Shown here in pieces: positions 1-5,381 of a stretch of 5,728 bases of DNA (within the stretch, counting starts at the first letter, position 1; each line of letters begins with the position of its first letter). The position numbers and the translations under genes are program-made. The notes beneath the pieces were generated by a model that had not been told where the DNA came from, made no database searches, and saw nothing but the letters and a program-made list of their open reading frames with translations. The stretch lies in assembly GCA_050329955.1 (NCBI GenBank), contig JBHJOH010000044.1, forward strand, positions 1 to 5,728, written 5' to 3'. The stretch is from JAOUGY01 sp050329955 (lineage in GTDB: Bacteria; Actinomycetota; Acidimicrobiia; Spongiisociales; ZC4RG35).

Positions 1-1
1 G

Positions 2-1276
2 GGCCACAATCACCTGACCATCGAAGTCTTCGAACGCGATCTTCCCCTCATCCTGATCCTGCTCGCTGCCTTCCTGCTCTCGGTGTTCGTGGCAGCGGTC
101 GAGACGGCCCTCCTGCGGATGCCTGCGGTTCGGGTCGAGGCTCTGGTGAGCCAGGGAAGCCAGCGGGCCAAGCGCCTGTCCGGTCTGGTGCGCCGATTGC
201 CCGAGGTTCTGAGTTCGATCCTGTTGGCGGCTCTGCTCAGCCAGATCGCCGCCGCCGCCGCCACAGGCGTCCTTGCGTACCGCTGGTTCGGCGCCCTCGG
301 TGGGACGGCAGCCTTGGCCGTGCTCACCGTCGTGCTCTACATCTATGCCGGGGCCATTCCCAAGACCTACGCCGTTCGTCACGCCGACCGGGTGGCACTG
401 GCACTGGTCTATCCGCTCGCCATCATGGAGCTGGTGCTTCGACCGATCACCAGGGTTCTGGTGTGGATCGCCGATCTGCAGATACCCGGTGAGGGGGTGG
501 TCACCTCACCCAGCGTCACCGAGGACGAGCTCCGCTCACTGGCCGAACAGGCGGCGACTGCCGGCCAGATCACGAGCGAGGACCTCCAGTTCATCGAGCG
601 GGTGTTCCGGATCGGGGACCGCCAGGCTGACGACATCATGGTCCCGCGCGCCGACATCGTGGCGGTCGACGGGACCACCAGCGTGGCACACGCCCTCGAG
701 GTGAGCCTGGAAGCCGGCCATCGACGGCTCCCCATCTTCGACGGCTCGGTCGAGAACATCACCGGGATGGTCCTGCTCCGCGATCTCGTCAGGGTGCCCG
801 AGGCCAAACGTGCGAATCTCGAGGTGGTGCGACTCGCCGATGAGCCGCTGGTGGTGCCCGAATCCAAGCGGGTGCTCGATCTGCTGGCGGAGATGCAGGC
901 GTCCGGTACCCACATGGCGATCGTGGTCGACGAGTACGGCGGCACCGCCGGTTTGGTCACGGTGGAGGACATCGCCGAGGAAGTCCTCGGGTCCATCAGC
1001 GAAGACCCCACATCCGCCGAGATGGTGAAGCTCGGGGACGGCCATTGGGTGATCGCGGGCGGGCTTCCCGTGGAGGACCTCGAGCCGGTTTTCGGAGCCG
1101 CGCTCGACGATACCGAGTGGAACACGGCCGCCGGCCTGGTGCTGGGCCTGCTCGGCCGGATCCCCGAAGTAGGTGACGAGGTCACGTACTGCGACCACGT
1201 CATGCGGGTCAAGACGGTCCGGGGCCGCAGGATCACGCGGTTGGAAGTGACGAGAAGAACCGGGCACCTCGCCTGA
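2..1276 (+). CDS. CNNM/DUF21-CBS-CorC family membrane protein (HlyC/CorC type), 5'-partial
   Basis: The reading frame is open from base 2 and has no ATG, GTG or TTG before the GTG at 83. A start at 83 would cut into a hydrophobic helix (LPLILILLAAFLLSVFVAAVE), so the real start is upstream of the window and 424 residues are visible. In window numbering, a DUF21/CNNM transmembrane domain spans about 12-155 (helices near 13-35, 68-90, 98-118 and 132-150). A CBS pair follows: the first at about 205-264, opening with the typical MVPR (213-216), and the second at about 273-332 with the VVDEYGGTAGLVT signature. A CorC_HlyC/transporter-associated domain closes the protein at about 340-418. The family is implicated in Mg2+/Co2+ or other cation transport at the cytoplasmic membrane, with the CBS pair sensing nucleotides. 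The membrane domain is divergent: the usual GE-I-x-PK reads GAIPK (A118) and the usual GNxxxN region reads AALLSQ (76-81). Transport function is therefore uncertain; family assignment is firm. Confidence 0.93.
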   Translation, partial: GHNHLTIEVFERDLPLILILLAAFLLSVFVAAVETALLRMPAVRVEALVSQGSQRAKRLSGLVRRLPEVLSSILLAALLSQIAAAAATGVLAYRWFGALGGTAALAVLTVVLYIYAGAIPKTYAVRHADRVALALVYPLAIMELVLRPITRVLVWIADLQIPGEGVVTSPSVTEDELRSLAEQAATAGQITSEDLQFIERVFRIGDRQADDIMVPRADIVAVDGTTSVAHALEVSLEAGHRRLPIFDGSVENITGMVLLRDLVRVPEAKRANLEVVRLADEPLVVPESKRVLDLLAEMQASGTHMAIVVDEYGGTAGLVTVEDIAEEVLGSISEDPTSAEMVKLGDGHWVIAGGLPVEDLEPVFGAALDDTEWNTAAGLVLGLLGRIPEVGDEVTYCDHVMRVKTVRGRRITRLEVTRRTGHLA

Positions 1277-1297
1277 CTGGTGGCGCTCGGCCTTCGG

Positions 1298-1969
1298 TCA
1301 GATCTGAAGCCGGTCCCCTGCCCGGTACACCTCGATCCCGTGGTCGCGCGAGACGTGCACGGCACCCTTGCCGTAGACGGTCCAGACCTCGGGCCCACCG
1401 TACATGGCGGTGTTCTCGTCGATGCCCACCACGGTGACGGAGCGGTCGTGAAGTCGGACCACCGGTTTCATCATCTTGCCGAATCGGTCGTAGTGGGGGA
1501 TGACCGAGATGGTGTCGAGCAGGCCGAGTGCCTCGCCACCGCCGGTGCGGAAGTGGGGAAGGGTGGCCGACATCGCCATCGCACCGGCCGAGCAACCAGC
1601 CAGGGCGGCGCCGCCGGCCCAGGCGGTGAGGATCGCCTCCCACACCGCGGTTCCGCGCAGTGACTCGACCAGGTGGCCCGGGTTGCCGCCCGACAGGAAC
1701 ACCCCACCGGCACCGGCGATGCGTTCGGCGGCCCCGATCGTGGCGGTGGCCCGGTCGACCACGTCGAGCGTCTCCACTTCGACACCGAGGGCACGGAAGT
1801 GGCCGGCGGCGAGTTCGCGCCAATAGGTGAGGCGGTGGGGGCTCTCCAATCCGGCCGCGGTGTGCAGGTGCACGACCCGGAGGGGGCGGCCGTCGAGAAG
1901 AGCCCGATCGAGATCGGCCATGACGGGGAGAAACTCCCCACTACCGAGGAGGGCGAGCGGACCTGGCAT
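1298..1969 (-). CDS. S51-family (cyanophycinase/dipeptidase E-like) serine hydrolase, class I glutamine amidotransferase-like fold
   Basis: A 223-residue protein beginning MPGPLALLGSGEF, the usual N-terminal strand and glycine turn of peptidase S51 relatives. Visible landmarks are FLSGGNPGHL (91-100, the GG turn before the active site), the nucleophile elbow AGCSAGAMAM (124-133) with Ser127 as probable nucleophile, IPHYDRFGK (157-165) with His159 as probable catalytic histidine, and GIDENTA (182-188), a conserved acidic loop. S51 enzymes cleave Asp-X dipeptides (PepE) or beta-Asp-Arg linkages of cyanophycin. The length is near that of PepE and below typical cyanophycinases. There is no signal peptide, so a cytoplasmic location is likely. 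The substrate cannot be fixed from sequence; many relatives are annotated only as type 1 glutamine amidotransferase-like. The ATG is 29 bp from the divergent ATG at 1999 and has no good Shine-Dalgarno, which suits a leaderless mRNA. The 3' end faces the CNNM gene across 21 bp. Confidence 0.88.
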   Translation of the reverse strand: MPGPLALLGSGEFLPVMADLDRALLDGRPLRVVHLHTAAGLESPHRLTYWRELAAGHFRALGVEVETLDVVDRATATIGAAERIAGAGGVFLSGGNPGHLVESLRGTAVWEAILTAWAGGAALAGCSAGAMAMSATLPHFRTGGGEALGLLDTISVIPHYDRFGKMMKPVVRLHDRSVTVVGIDENTAMYGGPEVWTVYGKGAVHVSRDHGIEVYRAGDRLQI

Positions 1970-1976
1970 CGGGCGG

Positions 1977-1982
1977 AGCCTA
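1977..1982 (-). promoter_or_regulatory. Candidate -10 box of a leaderless promoter for the S51 hydrolase gene
   Basis: On the minus strand TAGGCT (TANNNT) ends 7 bases before the A of the ATG at 1969. That spacing would place the transcription start at or next to the start codon. No convincing -35 and no Shine-Dalgarno are visible. The short motif can occur by chance; its position is the main support. Confidence 0.42.
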
Positions 1983-1986
1983 TCGG

Positions 1987-1992
1987 TACCGT
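1987..1992 (+). promoter_or_regulatory. Candidate -10 box of a leaderless promoter for the FAD amine dehydrogenase gene
   Basis: TACCGT (TANNNT) ends 6 bases before the ATG at 1999, the spacing expected if transcription starts at the A of the start codon. The sequence before the ATG contains no Shine-Dalgarno. It lies 4 bp from the oppositely oriented candidate -10 at 1977-1982. Confidence 0.42.
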
Positions 1993-1998
1993 CGACAC

Positions 1999-3114
1999 AT
2001 GCAGCGCTTCGACGTCATCGTCATCGGTGGAGGCATCGCCGGCGTCTCCGTCGGTCACTTCCTGACTGAGCAGCGCCGGAGCGTCCTGCTGGTAGAGGCC
2101 GAAGCCGCCCTCGCCCACCACACCACCGGTCGTTCGGCGGCGCTCTACTTCGAGAACTACGGCCACATGTCGATCAGGTCGCTGTCCAAGGCGTCCCGCC
2201 GCTTCTTCGAGTCGCCGCCGGCCGCGCTGGCCGACGGTCCGTTCCTCTCACCGCGGGGTGCGCTCACCATCGCCCGACCGGAGCAGTCGGAGCACTTCGA
2301 GCAGGTCGTAGCCGACGGCGCCGCCACCGGGACCACCGTCCATCGGCTGTCTCCGGCCGAGGCCGGTGGGATCGTGCCCGCCCTGCGGACGGAGCGGCTG
2401 GTGGGAGCGCTGTGGGAACCGGGCGCCGCCGACATGGACGTTGCCGCCATTCACCAGGCGTTCGTGCGCGGCATGCGTCGCAACGATGGAGAGATCCGGA
2501 CAGCGTCGCCGGTCACCGCACTGCAACGCACCGGTCGAGGATGGGTGGTGACGACGCCCGGATTCACCGCCGAATGCGCCGTGGTGGTGAATGCCGCCGG
2601 AGCCTGGTGCGACATGGTGGCGGCTCTGGCGGACATCGCCCCGGTGGGGCTGGTGCCCAAGCGCCGCACCGCCTTCATGGTCCCGGGCACCGAGTCGTGG
2701 TCAGGATGGCCGCTCGTCGTCGACGTCGACCACGACTTCTACTTCAAACCCGACGGCGTGCAGCTGCTGTGCTCGCTCGCCGACGAGACCCCCTCCGACC
2801 CCTGCGACGCCCGCCCCGAGGAACTGGACATCGCCCTGGCCATCGACCGGATCAACGATGCGACAACGCTCGGGATCAGGAGTGTCCGCTCCTCGTGGGC
2901 CGGTCTGCGTTCGTTCGTTCCCGATGGGTCCATGGTGATCGGGTTCGACCCCGATGCCCCCGGGTTCTTCTGGCTGACCGGCCAGGGCGGCACCGGCATC
3001 CAGACCGCTCCCGGGGCCGGGACGCTCGCCGCCGGGCTCATCTGCAACGGGGCGGTTCCCTCCGAACTCGGCGAATTCGGGGTGGATGCAGGACTGCTCG
3101 CCGTCCGGCGTTGA
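1999..3114 (+). CDS. FAD-dependent amine/D-amino-acid dehydrogenase, D-arginine dehydrogenase (DauA)-like
   Basis: A 371-residue DAO-superfamily flavoprotein. The N-terminal Rossmann strand carries VIVIGGGIAG (6-15) for the FAD ADP moiety, followed by HHTTGRSAALYFENYG (40-55), VVVNAAGAWCD (195-205), KRRTAF (221-226), HDFYFKPDG (245-253), WAGLRSFVPDG (300-310) and GFFWLTGQGGTGIQT (322-336). Length and motif order match Pseudomonas aeruginosa DauA as I recall it. The substrate-carboxylate and ring residues appear kept: Tyr54, Arg222 or 223, Tyr248, Arg304. However, DauA His48 is Leu49 here, and DauA Glu87, which binds the D-Arg/D-Lys side chain, is Ala88. The enzyme is thus probably an oxidase or dehydrogenase for amines or D-amino acids with a non-cationic side chain, giving a 2-oxo acid and ammonia. 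It is cytosolic, with no signal peptide. It is divergent from the S51 hydrolase gene, which could supply amino-acid substrates. Confidence 0.9.
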   Translation: MQRFDVIVIGGGIAGVSVGHFLTEQRRSVLLVEAEAALAHHTTGRSAALYFENYGHMSIRSLSKASRRFFESPPAALADGPFLSPRGALTIARPEQSEHFEQVVADGAATGTTVHRLSPAEAGGIVPALRTERLVGALWEPGAADMDVAAIHQAFVRGMRRNDGEIRTASPVTALQRTGRGWVVTTPGFTAECAVVVNAAGAWCDMVAALADIAPVGLVPKRRTAFMVPGTESWSGWPLVVDVDHDFYFKPDGVQLLCSLADETPSDPCDARPEELDIALAIDRINDATTLGIRSVRSSWAGLRSFVPDGSMVIGFDPDAPGFFWLTGQGGTGIQTAPGAGTLAAGLICNGAVPSELGEFGVDAGLLAVRR

Positions 3115-3163
3115 TAACCGGATCGAAACCCCCCCGACACCCACGCCCGATAGCGTGCGAGTT

Positions 3164-3168
3164 GGAGG
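3164..3168 (+). promoter_or_regulatory. Shine-Dalgarno that fixes the start of the CBM48-like gene
   Basis: GGAGG lies 7 bases before the ATG at 3176 and 4 before an alternative GTG at 3173. It selects the ATG over a further in-frame start at 3086 inside the preceding gene. A possible -10 (TAGCGT, 3151-3156) lies just upstream, with no clear -35. Confidence 0.75.
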
Positions 3169-3175
3169 TGACGTG

Positions 3176-3469
3176 ATGCTTGCAAAGCGCCCGTTCAAGA
3201 CCAAGGACGAGGTCGAGGTGACGTTCGAGGTGGAGCGCCCCGGGGCCGAGACCGCCGATTGGCTCTCGGAAGCCACCGACTGGGAGCCGATCCCGATGAA
3301 GCGGCGCGGGAAAGGGACCTTCAAACTGAAGGTCCGACTCCCCAAGGACGCCAACATCCAGTTCCGGTACCTCTTCGACGGTCGGGACTGGGCCAACGAC
3401 GAGGCGGCCGATGCCTATTGGCCCACCGATGTCGGGGGCGACAACTCGGTGGTGTCGACCACCGTCTGA
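3176..3469 (+). CDS. Stand-alone CBM48/isoamylase early-set (AMPK-beta-like glycogen-binding) domain protein
   Basis: A 97-residue protein that is essentially one immunoglobulin-like carbohydrate-binding module. It shows the CBM48 pattern: a first beta strand EVEVTFEVE (12-20), a turn ending in TDWEPIPMKRRGKG (34-47) in place of the usual GdFNxW..xxM, a strand FKLKVRLPKDANIQFRYLFDG (49-69), a conserved Trp72 plus NDEAADAYWPTDVGGDNSVV (74-93) with the characteristic glycine-rich GG-NS turn, then the stop. In other proteins the module binds alpha-glucan next to a GH13 or kinase domain. Here there is no catalytic domain, so a role as a small glycogen- or maltodextrin-binding or regulatory protein is an inference. 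It is probably cytoplasmic. The gene follows the FAD dehydrogenase by 61 bp and has its own strong ribosome binding site. Its last 55 bp overlap the opposing crotonase-fold gene. Confidence 0.82.
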   Translation: MLAKRPFKTKDEVEVTFEVERPGAETADWLSEATDWEPIPMKRRGKGTFKLKVRLPKDANIQFRYLFDGRDWANDEAADAYWPTDVGGDNSVVSTTV

Positions 3470-4236
3470 CCGAATACTGGAAGTCGCTTCCCGAGGAATG
3501 CGGCCACGCCCTCGGCGTGGTCGGCGGAGGCGAGCGCTTCCAGTTCCAGGGCCCTCACCAGGGACTCGCCATCAGGCGCGGCCTGCTCGATGAGCGAGAC
3601 GGCTCGTTTCATGGAGCGGACCGACAGCGGGCTGTTGGCGGCGACCTCGGAGACCAGTCGCTCCAGCGCCGTTTCGAAGTGGTCGGGCTGGTGCAGCTCA
3701 TCGACGAAGCCGAACTGCGCTGCCTGGTCAGCATCGAACGGCCGCGCCGAGAAGAGGAGCCGCTTCGCCTGACCGGGGCCCAGCATCCACACCAGCCGAT
3801 TGAGGGCCGGGAACGGATACAGCAGTCCGAGCCTGGCAGGCGGGATCGAGAAGGTGGCACTGGTGTCGGCGATCCGGATGTCACAGCACACCGCCAGCCC
3901 GACACCTCCCCCATGACAGGCTCCCCGGATGGCCGCCACCGTTGGGATCGGCAGATCGATGAGGGCCTGGAACGCCGTCCGGATGTGGCGAAGTCCACGC
4001 TCGGCACCGTCCGGATCCTCGAGGGCCAAGCGCAATTCGGCGACGTCGGCGCCGGCCGAGAACACCCGGGCGGTCGACGAGGCCACCACCAGCACCCGGA
4101 TAGAACGATCCTGCTCAACCCGGGTCAGCAGCCCGGGGAGCGCCGACCACATCTCGTCCGAGAAGGCGTTGTGCCGATCGGGCCGGTCGATGAGCAGGGT
4201 GGCCACGGACCCCGACGTTTCGATGTGCAGATGCAT
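3415..4236 (-). CDS. Enoyl-CoA hydratase/isomerase (crotonase) superfamily protein, catalytic glutamates apparently absent
   Basis: A 273-residue crotonase-fold protein. The ATG at 4236 is preferred to the TTG one codon earlier. Family marks are LLIDRPDRHNAFSDEM (14-29), the first oxyanion-hole loop FSAGADVAEL (59-68), the second GACHGGGVGLAVCCD (105-119), ARLGLLYP (134-141) and the C-terminal DADQAAQFGFVDEL (168-181). In hydratase-1 enzymes the acid/base glutamates sit in GGGxE and PExxLG; here these positions are Gly113 and Pro133. The oxyanion hole for acyl-CoA is intact, so an isomerase, hydrolase or other crotonase-type reaction is likelier than water addition. After the usual family end near KRLPVF (250-255) there is an 18-residue tail encoded antisense to the CBM48-like gene. 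It starts 48 bp after the GntR gene on the same strand, so it may be the last gene of that transcript. A CACACT 7 bases before the ATG is a weak alternative promoter. Confidence 0.87.
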   Translation of the reverse strand: MHLHIETSGSVATLLIDRPDRHNAFSDEMWSALPGLLTRVEQDRSIRVLVVASSTARVFSAGADVAELRLALEDPDGAERGLRHIRTAFQALIDLPIPTVAAIRGACHGGGVGLAVCCDIRIADTSATFSIPPARLGLLYPFPALNRLVWMLGPGQAKRLLFSARPFDADQAAQFGFVDELHQPDHFETALERLVSEVAANSPLSVRSMKRAVSLIEQAAPDGESLVRALELEALASADHAEGVAAFLGKRLPVFGQTVVDTTELSPPTSVGQ

Positions 4237-4244
4237 CAACGTGA

Positions 4245-4255
4245 GTGTGGCACAC
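4245..4255. promoter_or_regulatory. Operator-like palindrome GTGTG-G-CACAC upstream of the crotonase gene
   Basis: An 11-bp perfect inverted repeat (5-bp arms, 1-bp centre) ends 8 bases before the crotonase-fold start codon, in the 48-bp gap after the GntR gene. It overlaps the weak -10 candidate CACACT. No T-run follows on either strand, so it is not terminator-like. It could be a repressor site or a small mRNA hairpin near the start codon; the short arms leave chance possible. Confidence 0.35.
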
Positions 4256-4284
4256 CGGCACCAGACGGTCTCGGCTGACCTGTT

Positions 4285-5031
4285 TCAGCGCGGGACGAGC
4301 CGCGGGGTCAGCACCGGGTTGGCATCCGACCAGTCGGCGCGGAACACGCAGCGGTCACCCCGCACCACCGTGAGCCGCCATTCGAGCGGGGAACCGTCGA
4401 AACGGGTCCGGCGGTCGATCTCGAGGGCGGCTGCTCCCGGCTCCAGTCCGATCCGCGCAGCCTCCTCAGGGGTCGGCACCACCGGCCGGATCCGTTCGGT
4501 GCCTTCGCGGGGACCGACGCCACACCGTTGCCGGAGTTGTTCGTACAGCGATGTGGCCGAGAAGTCGGCGTCGACCAACGGCCGGGCGATGACGGCCGGT
4601 ATCCAGACGATGTCGTGGGCGAGCGGCTCTCCGTCGGCGAGGCGGATCCGTTCCAGCACGAACAACTCTGTGTCGGGGTGGGTTTCCAGCACCATGGCGG
4701 CGCGGGGATTGGTCGTGATGCGCTGGTCGAGGACCACCGAACGCTGTCGCAACCCGTTGGCCTCGATCGTGTCGAACAGGCTGAAGGCGGTTCCGAGACG
4801 CTGCTCGATACCGTCGGCCGCAAGGAACGAGCCCCGCCCCCGCTGCCGGATCACCACGCCATCGGTCTGCATCGAGCGCACGGCCTCGCGGACGGTGTGA
4901 CGGCTGACGCGGTAGCGGTCGATCAGCTCACGGTCGGTGGGAAACCGATCGTCGAACTCGCCGTTGGCGAGCCGGGTCTCGAGATCGGAGCGCACCTGCA
5001 GCCACAACGGCCCCGCGGGCGCGGTGGTCAC
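4285..5031 (-). CDS. GntR-family transcriptional regulator, HutC/UTRA subfamily
   Basis: A 248-residue DNA-binding regulator. Residues 8-72 form the GntR winged helix: PLWLQVRSDLETRLANGEF, then FPTDRELIDRYRVSRHTVREAV (30-51), whose VSRHTVREAV is the recognition helix, then a wing ending GRGSFLA (65-71). Residues about 95-236 match the UTRA effector-binding fold, with LERIRLADGEPLAHDIVWIP (126-145), SLYEQL (161-166) and a C-terminal strand PLEWRLTVVRGDR. UTRA ligands are usually small metabolites such as amino acids, sugars or fatty-acid derivatives; the ligand here is unknown. The GTG start is chosen because its G is shared with the rhodanese stop (TAGTG) and AGAAGG lies 7 bases upstream (5044-5039). 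A longer frame running to 5529 would have no domain in its extension. Co-transcription with the rhodanese implies autoregulation or control of the neighbouring sulfur genes (inference). Confidence 0.92.
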   Translation of the reverse strand: MTTAPAGPLWLQVRSDLETRLANGEFDDRFPTDRELIDRYRVSRHTVREAVRSMQTDGVVIRQRGRGSFLAADGIEQRLGTAFSLFDTIEANGLRQRSVVLDQRITTNPRAAMVLETHPDTELFVLERIRLADGEPLAHDIVWIPAVIARPLVDADFSATSLYEQLRQRCGVGPREGTERIRPVVPTPEEAARIGLEPGAAALEIDRRTRFDGSPLEWRLTVVRGDRCVFRADWSDANPVLTPRLVPR

Positions 5032-5360
5032 TACGAGCCCTTCTTCACCGGCAGCCCAACGCGCTCCCAGGCGACCATCCCGCCACGGACGTTCACGGCC
5101 CCGACACCGGCGGCGCTCAACTGCTTGGTGGCCTGCGCCGATCGGTTCCCGGAACGGCAGATCACCATCACCTCGGTGTCGGCGGCAGCTTTTCGCAACC
5201 ACTCGATCCGCTGGGGCAACGACTCCAGTGAGACGTGGGTGGCCCCGGGCACATGGCCGGAGCGCCACTCGTTCTTGGAGCGAACGTCGATGAGCATCAC
5301 ACCGTCGCCCTGGCGCTGATGAGCAGTGGCGACATCGATTCCGGAACGTCGAAACAACAT
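5031..5360 (-). CDS. Single-domain rhodanese-like sulfurtransferase
   Basis: A 109-residue rhodanese (GlpE/PspE size). It contains VMLIDVRSKNEWRSGHVPGA (21-40), the DVR..E...GHIPGA substrate-entry motif, then a six-residue active-site loop C68-RSGNR (68-73) with Cys68 as the persulfide-carrying nucleophile, and the closing GGMVAWERVGLPV (93-105). Rhodaneses pass sulfane sulfur between thiosulfate, persulfides and thiol acceptors. No signal peptide or membrane segment is seen, so it is probably cytoplasmic. The ATG at 5360 is preferred to one at 5462 because the latter adds 34 low-complexity residues and would cover the promoter region. There is no Shine-Dalgarno, and a TACTAT -10 candidate lies 9 bases upstream, consistent with a very short leader. 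The stop codon overlaps the GntR start by one base. It is divergent from an MBL-fold persulfide dioxygenase-type gene, which strongly suggests a joint role in persulfide handling. Confidence 0.92.
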   Translation of the reverse strand: MLFRRSGIDVATAHQRQGDGVMLIDVRSKNEWRSGHVPGATHVSLESLPQRIEWLRKAAADTEVMVICRSGNRSAQATKQLSAAGVGAVNVRGGMVAWERVGLPVKKGS

Positions 5361-5369
5361 GCGGCGAGA

Positions 5370-5375
5370 ATAGTA
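5370..5375 (-). promoter_or_regulatory. Candidate -10 box of the rhodanese-GntR operon
   Basis: On the minus strand TACTAT (TANNNT) ends 9 bases before the rhodanese ATG at 5360. It overlaps the 3' end of the TGTCCGTAC element at 5373-5381. No clear -35 is visible 17-18 bp upstream, so recognition may need an activator or another sigma factor. Confidence 0.45.
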
Positions 5376-5381
5376 CGGACA
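5373..5381 (-). promoter_or_regulatory. TGTCCGTAC element, rhodanese side (candidate operator)
   Basis: On the minus strand this reads TGTCCGTAC and overlaps the TACTAT -10 candidate. An identical nonamer on the plus strand at 5475-5483 lies at the divergent promoter. An exact 9-bp match at equivalent, promoter-proximal places in a 146-bp region suggests one regulator acting on both genes. Confidence 0.5.

Noticed and set aside
83..1276. GTG at 83 as the start of the CNNM-CBS protein
   Set aside because: The frame is open to the window edge with a coherent first transmembrane helix encoded upstream of 83, so the start lies outside the window.
1277..1297. Bidirectional terminator between the convergent CNNM and S51 genes
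   Set aside because: The 21-bp gap shows no stable hairpin with a T-run; any terminator would have to lie within the coding ends.
409..1398. Long minus-strand open frame opposite the CNNM-CBS gene
   Set aside because: Low-complexity Ser/Arg/Thr-rich translation with no motif; the plus strand carries the CBS and CorC domains.
3086..3175. Upstream start at 3086 for the CBM48-like protein
   Set aside because: It would overlap the FAD dehydrogenase gene and add a Pro/Thr-rich stretch across the GGAGG site; the ATG at 3176 has ideal spacing.
2412..3176. 254-codon plus-strand frame within the FAD dehydrogenase gene
   Set aside because: Arg/His-rich out-of-frame translation of a gene with clear flavoprotein motifs.
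3259..4278. 339-codon plus-strand open frame opposite the crotonase gene
   Set aside because: Its product is Arg/Gly/His-rich with no domain. The minus strand encodes a clear crotonase fold, so this is an antisense shadow in high-GC DNA.
3929..4900. Plus-strand open frame opposite the crotonase and GntR genes
   Set aside because: It spans two real minus-strand genes and translates to Ser/Arg-rich sequence without domains.
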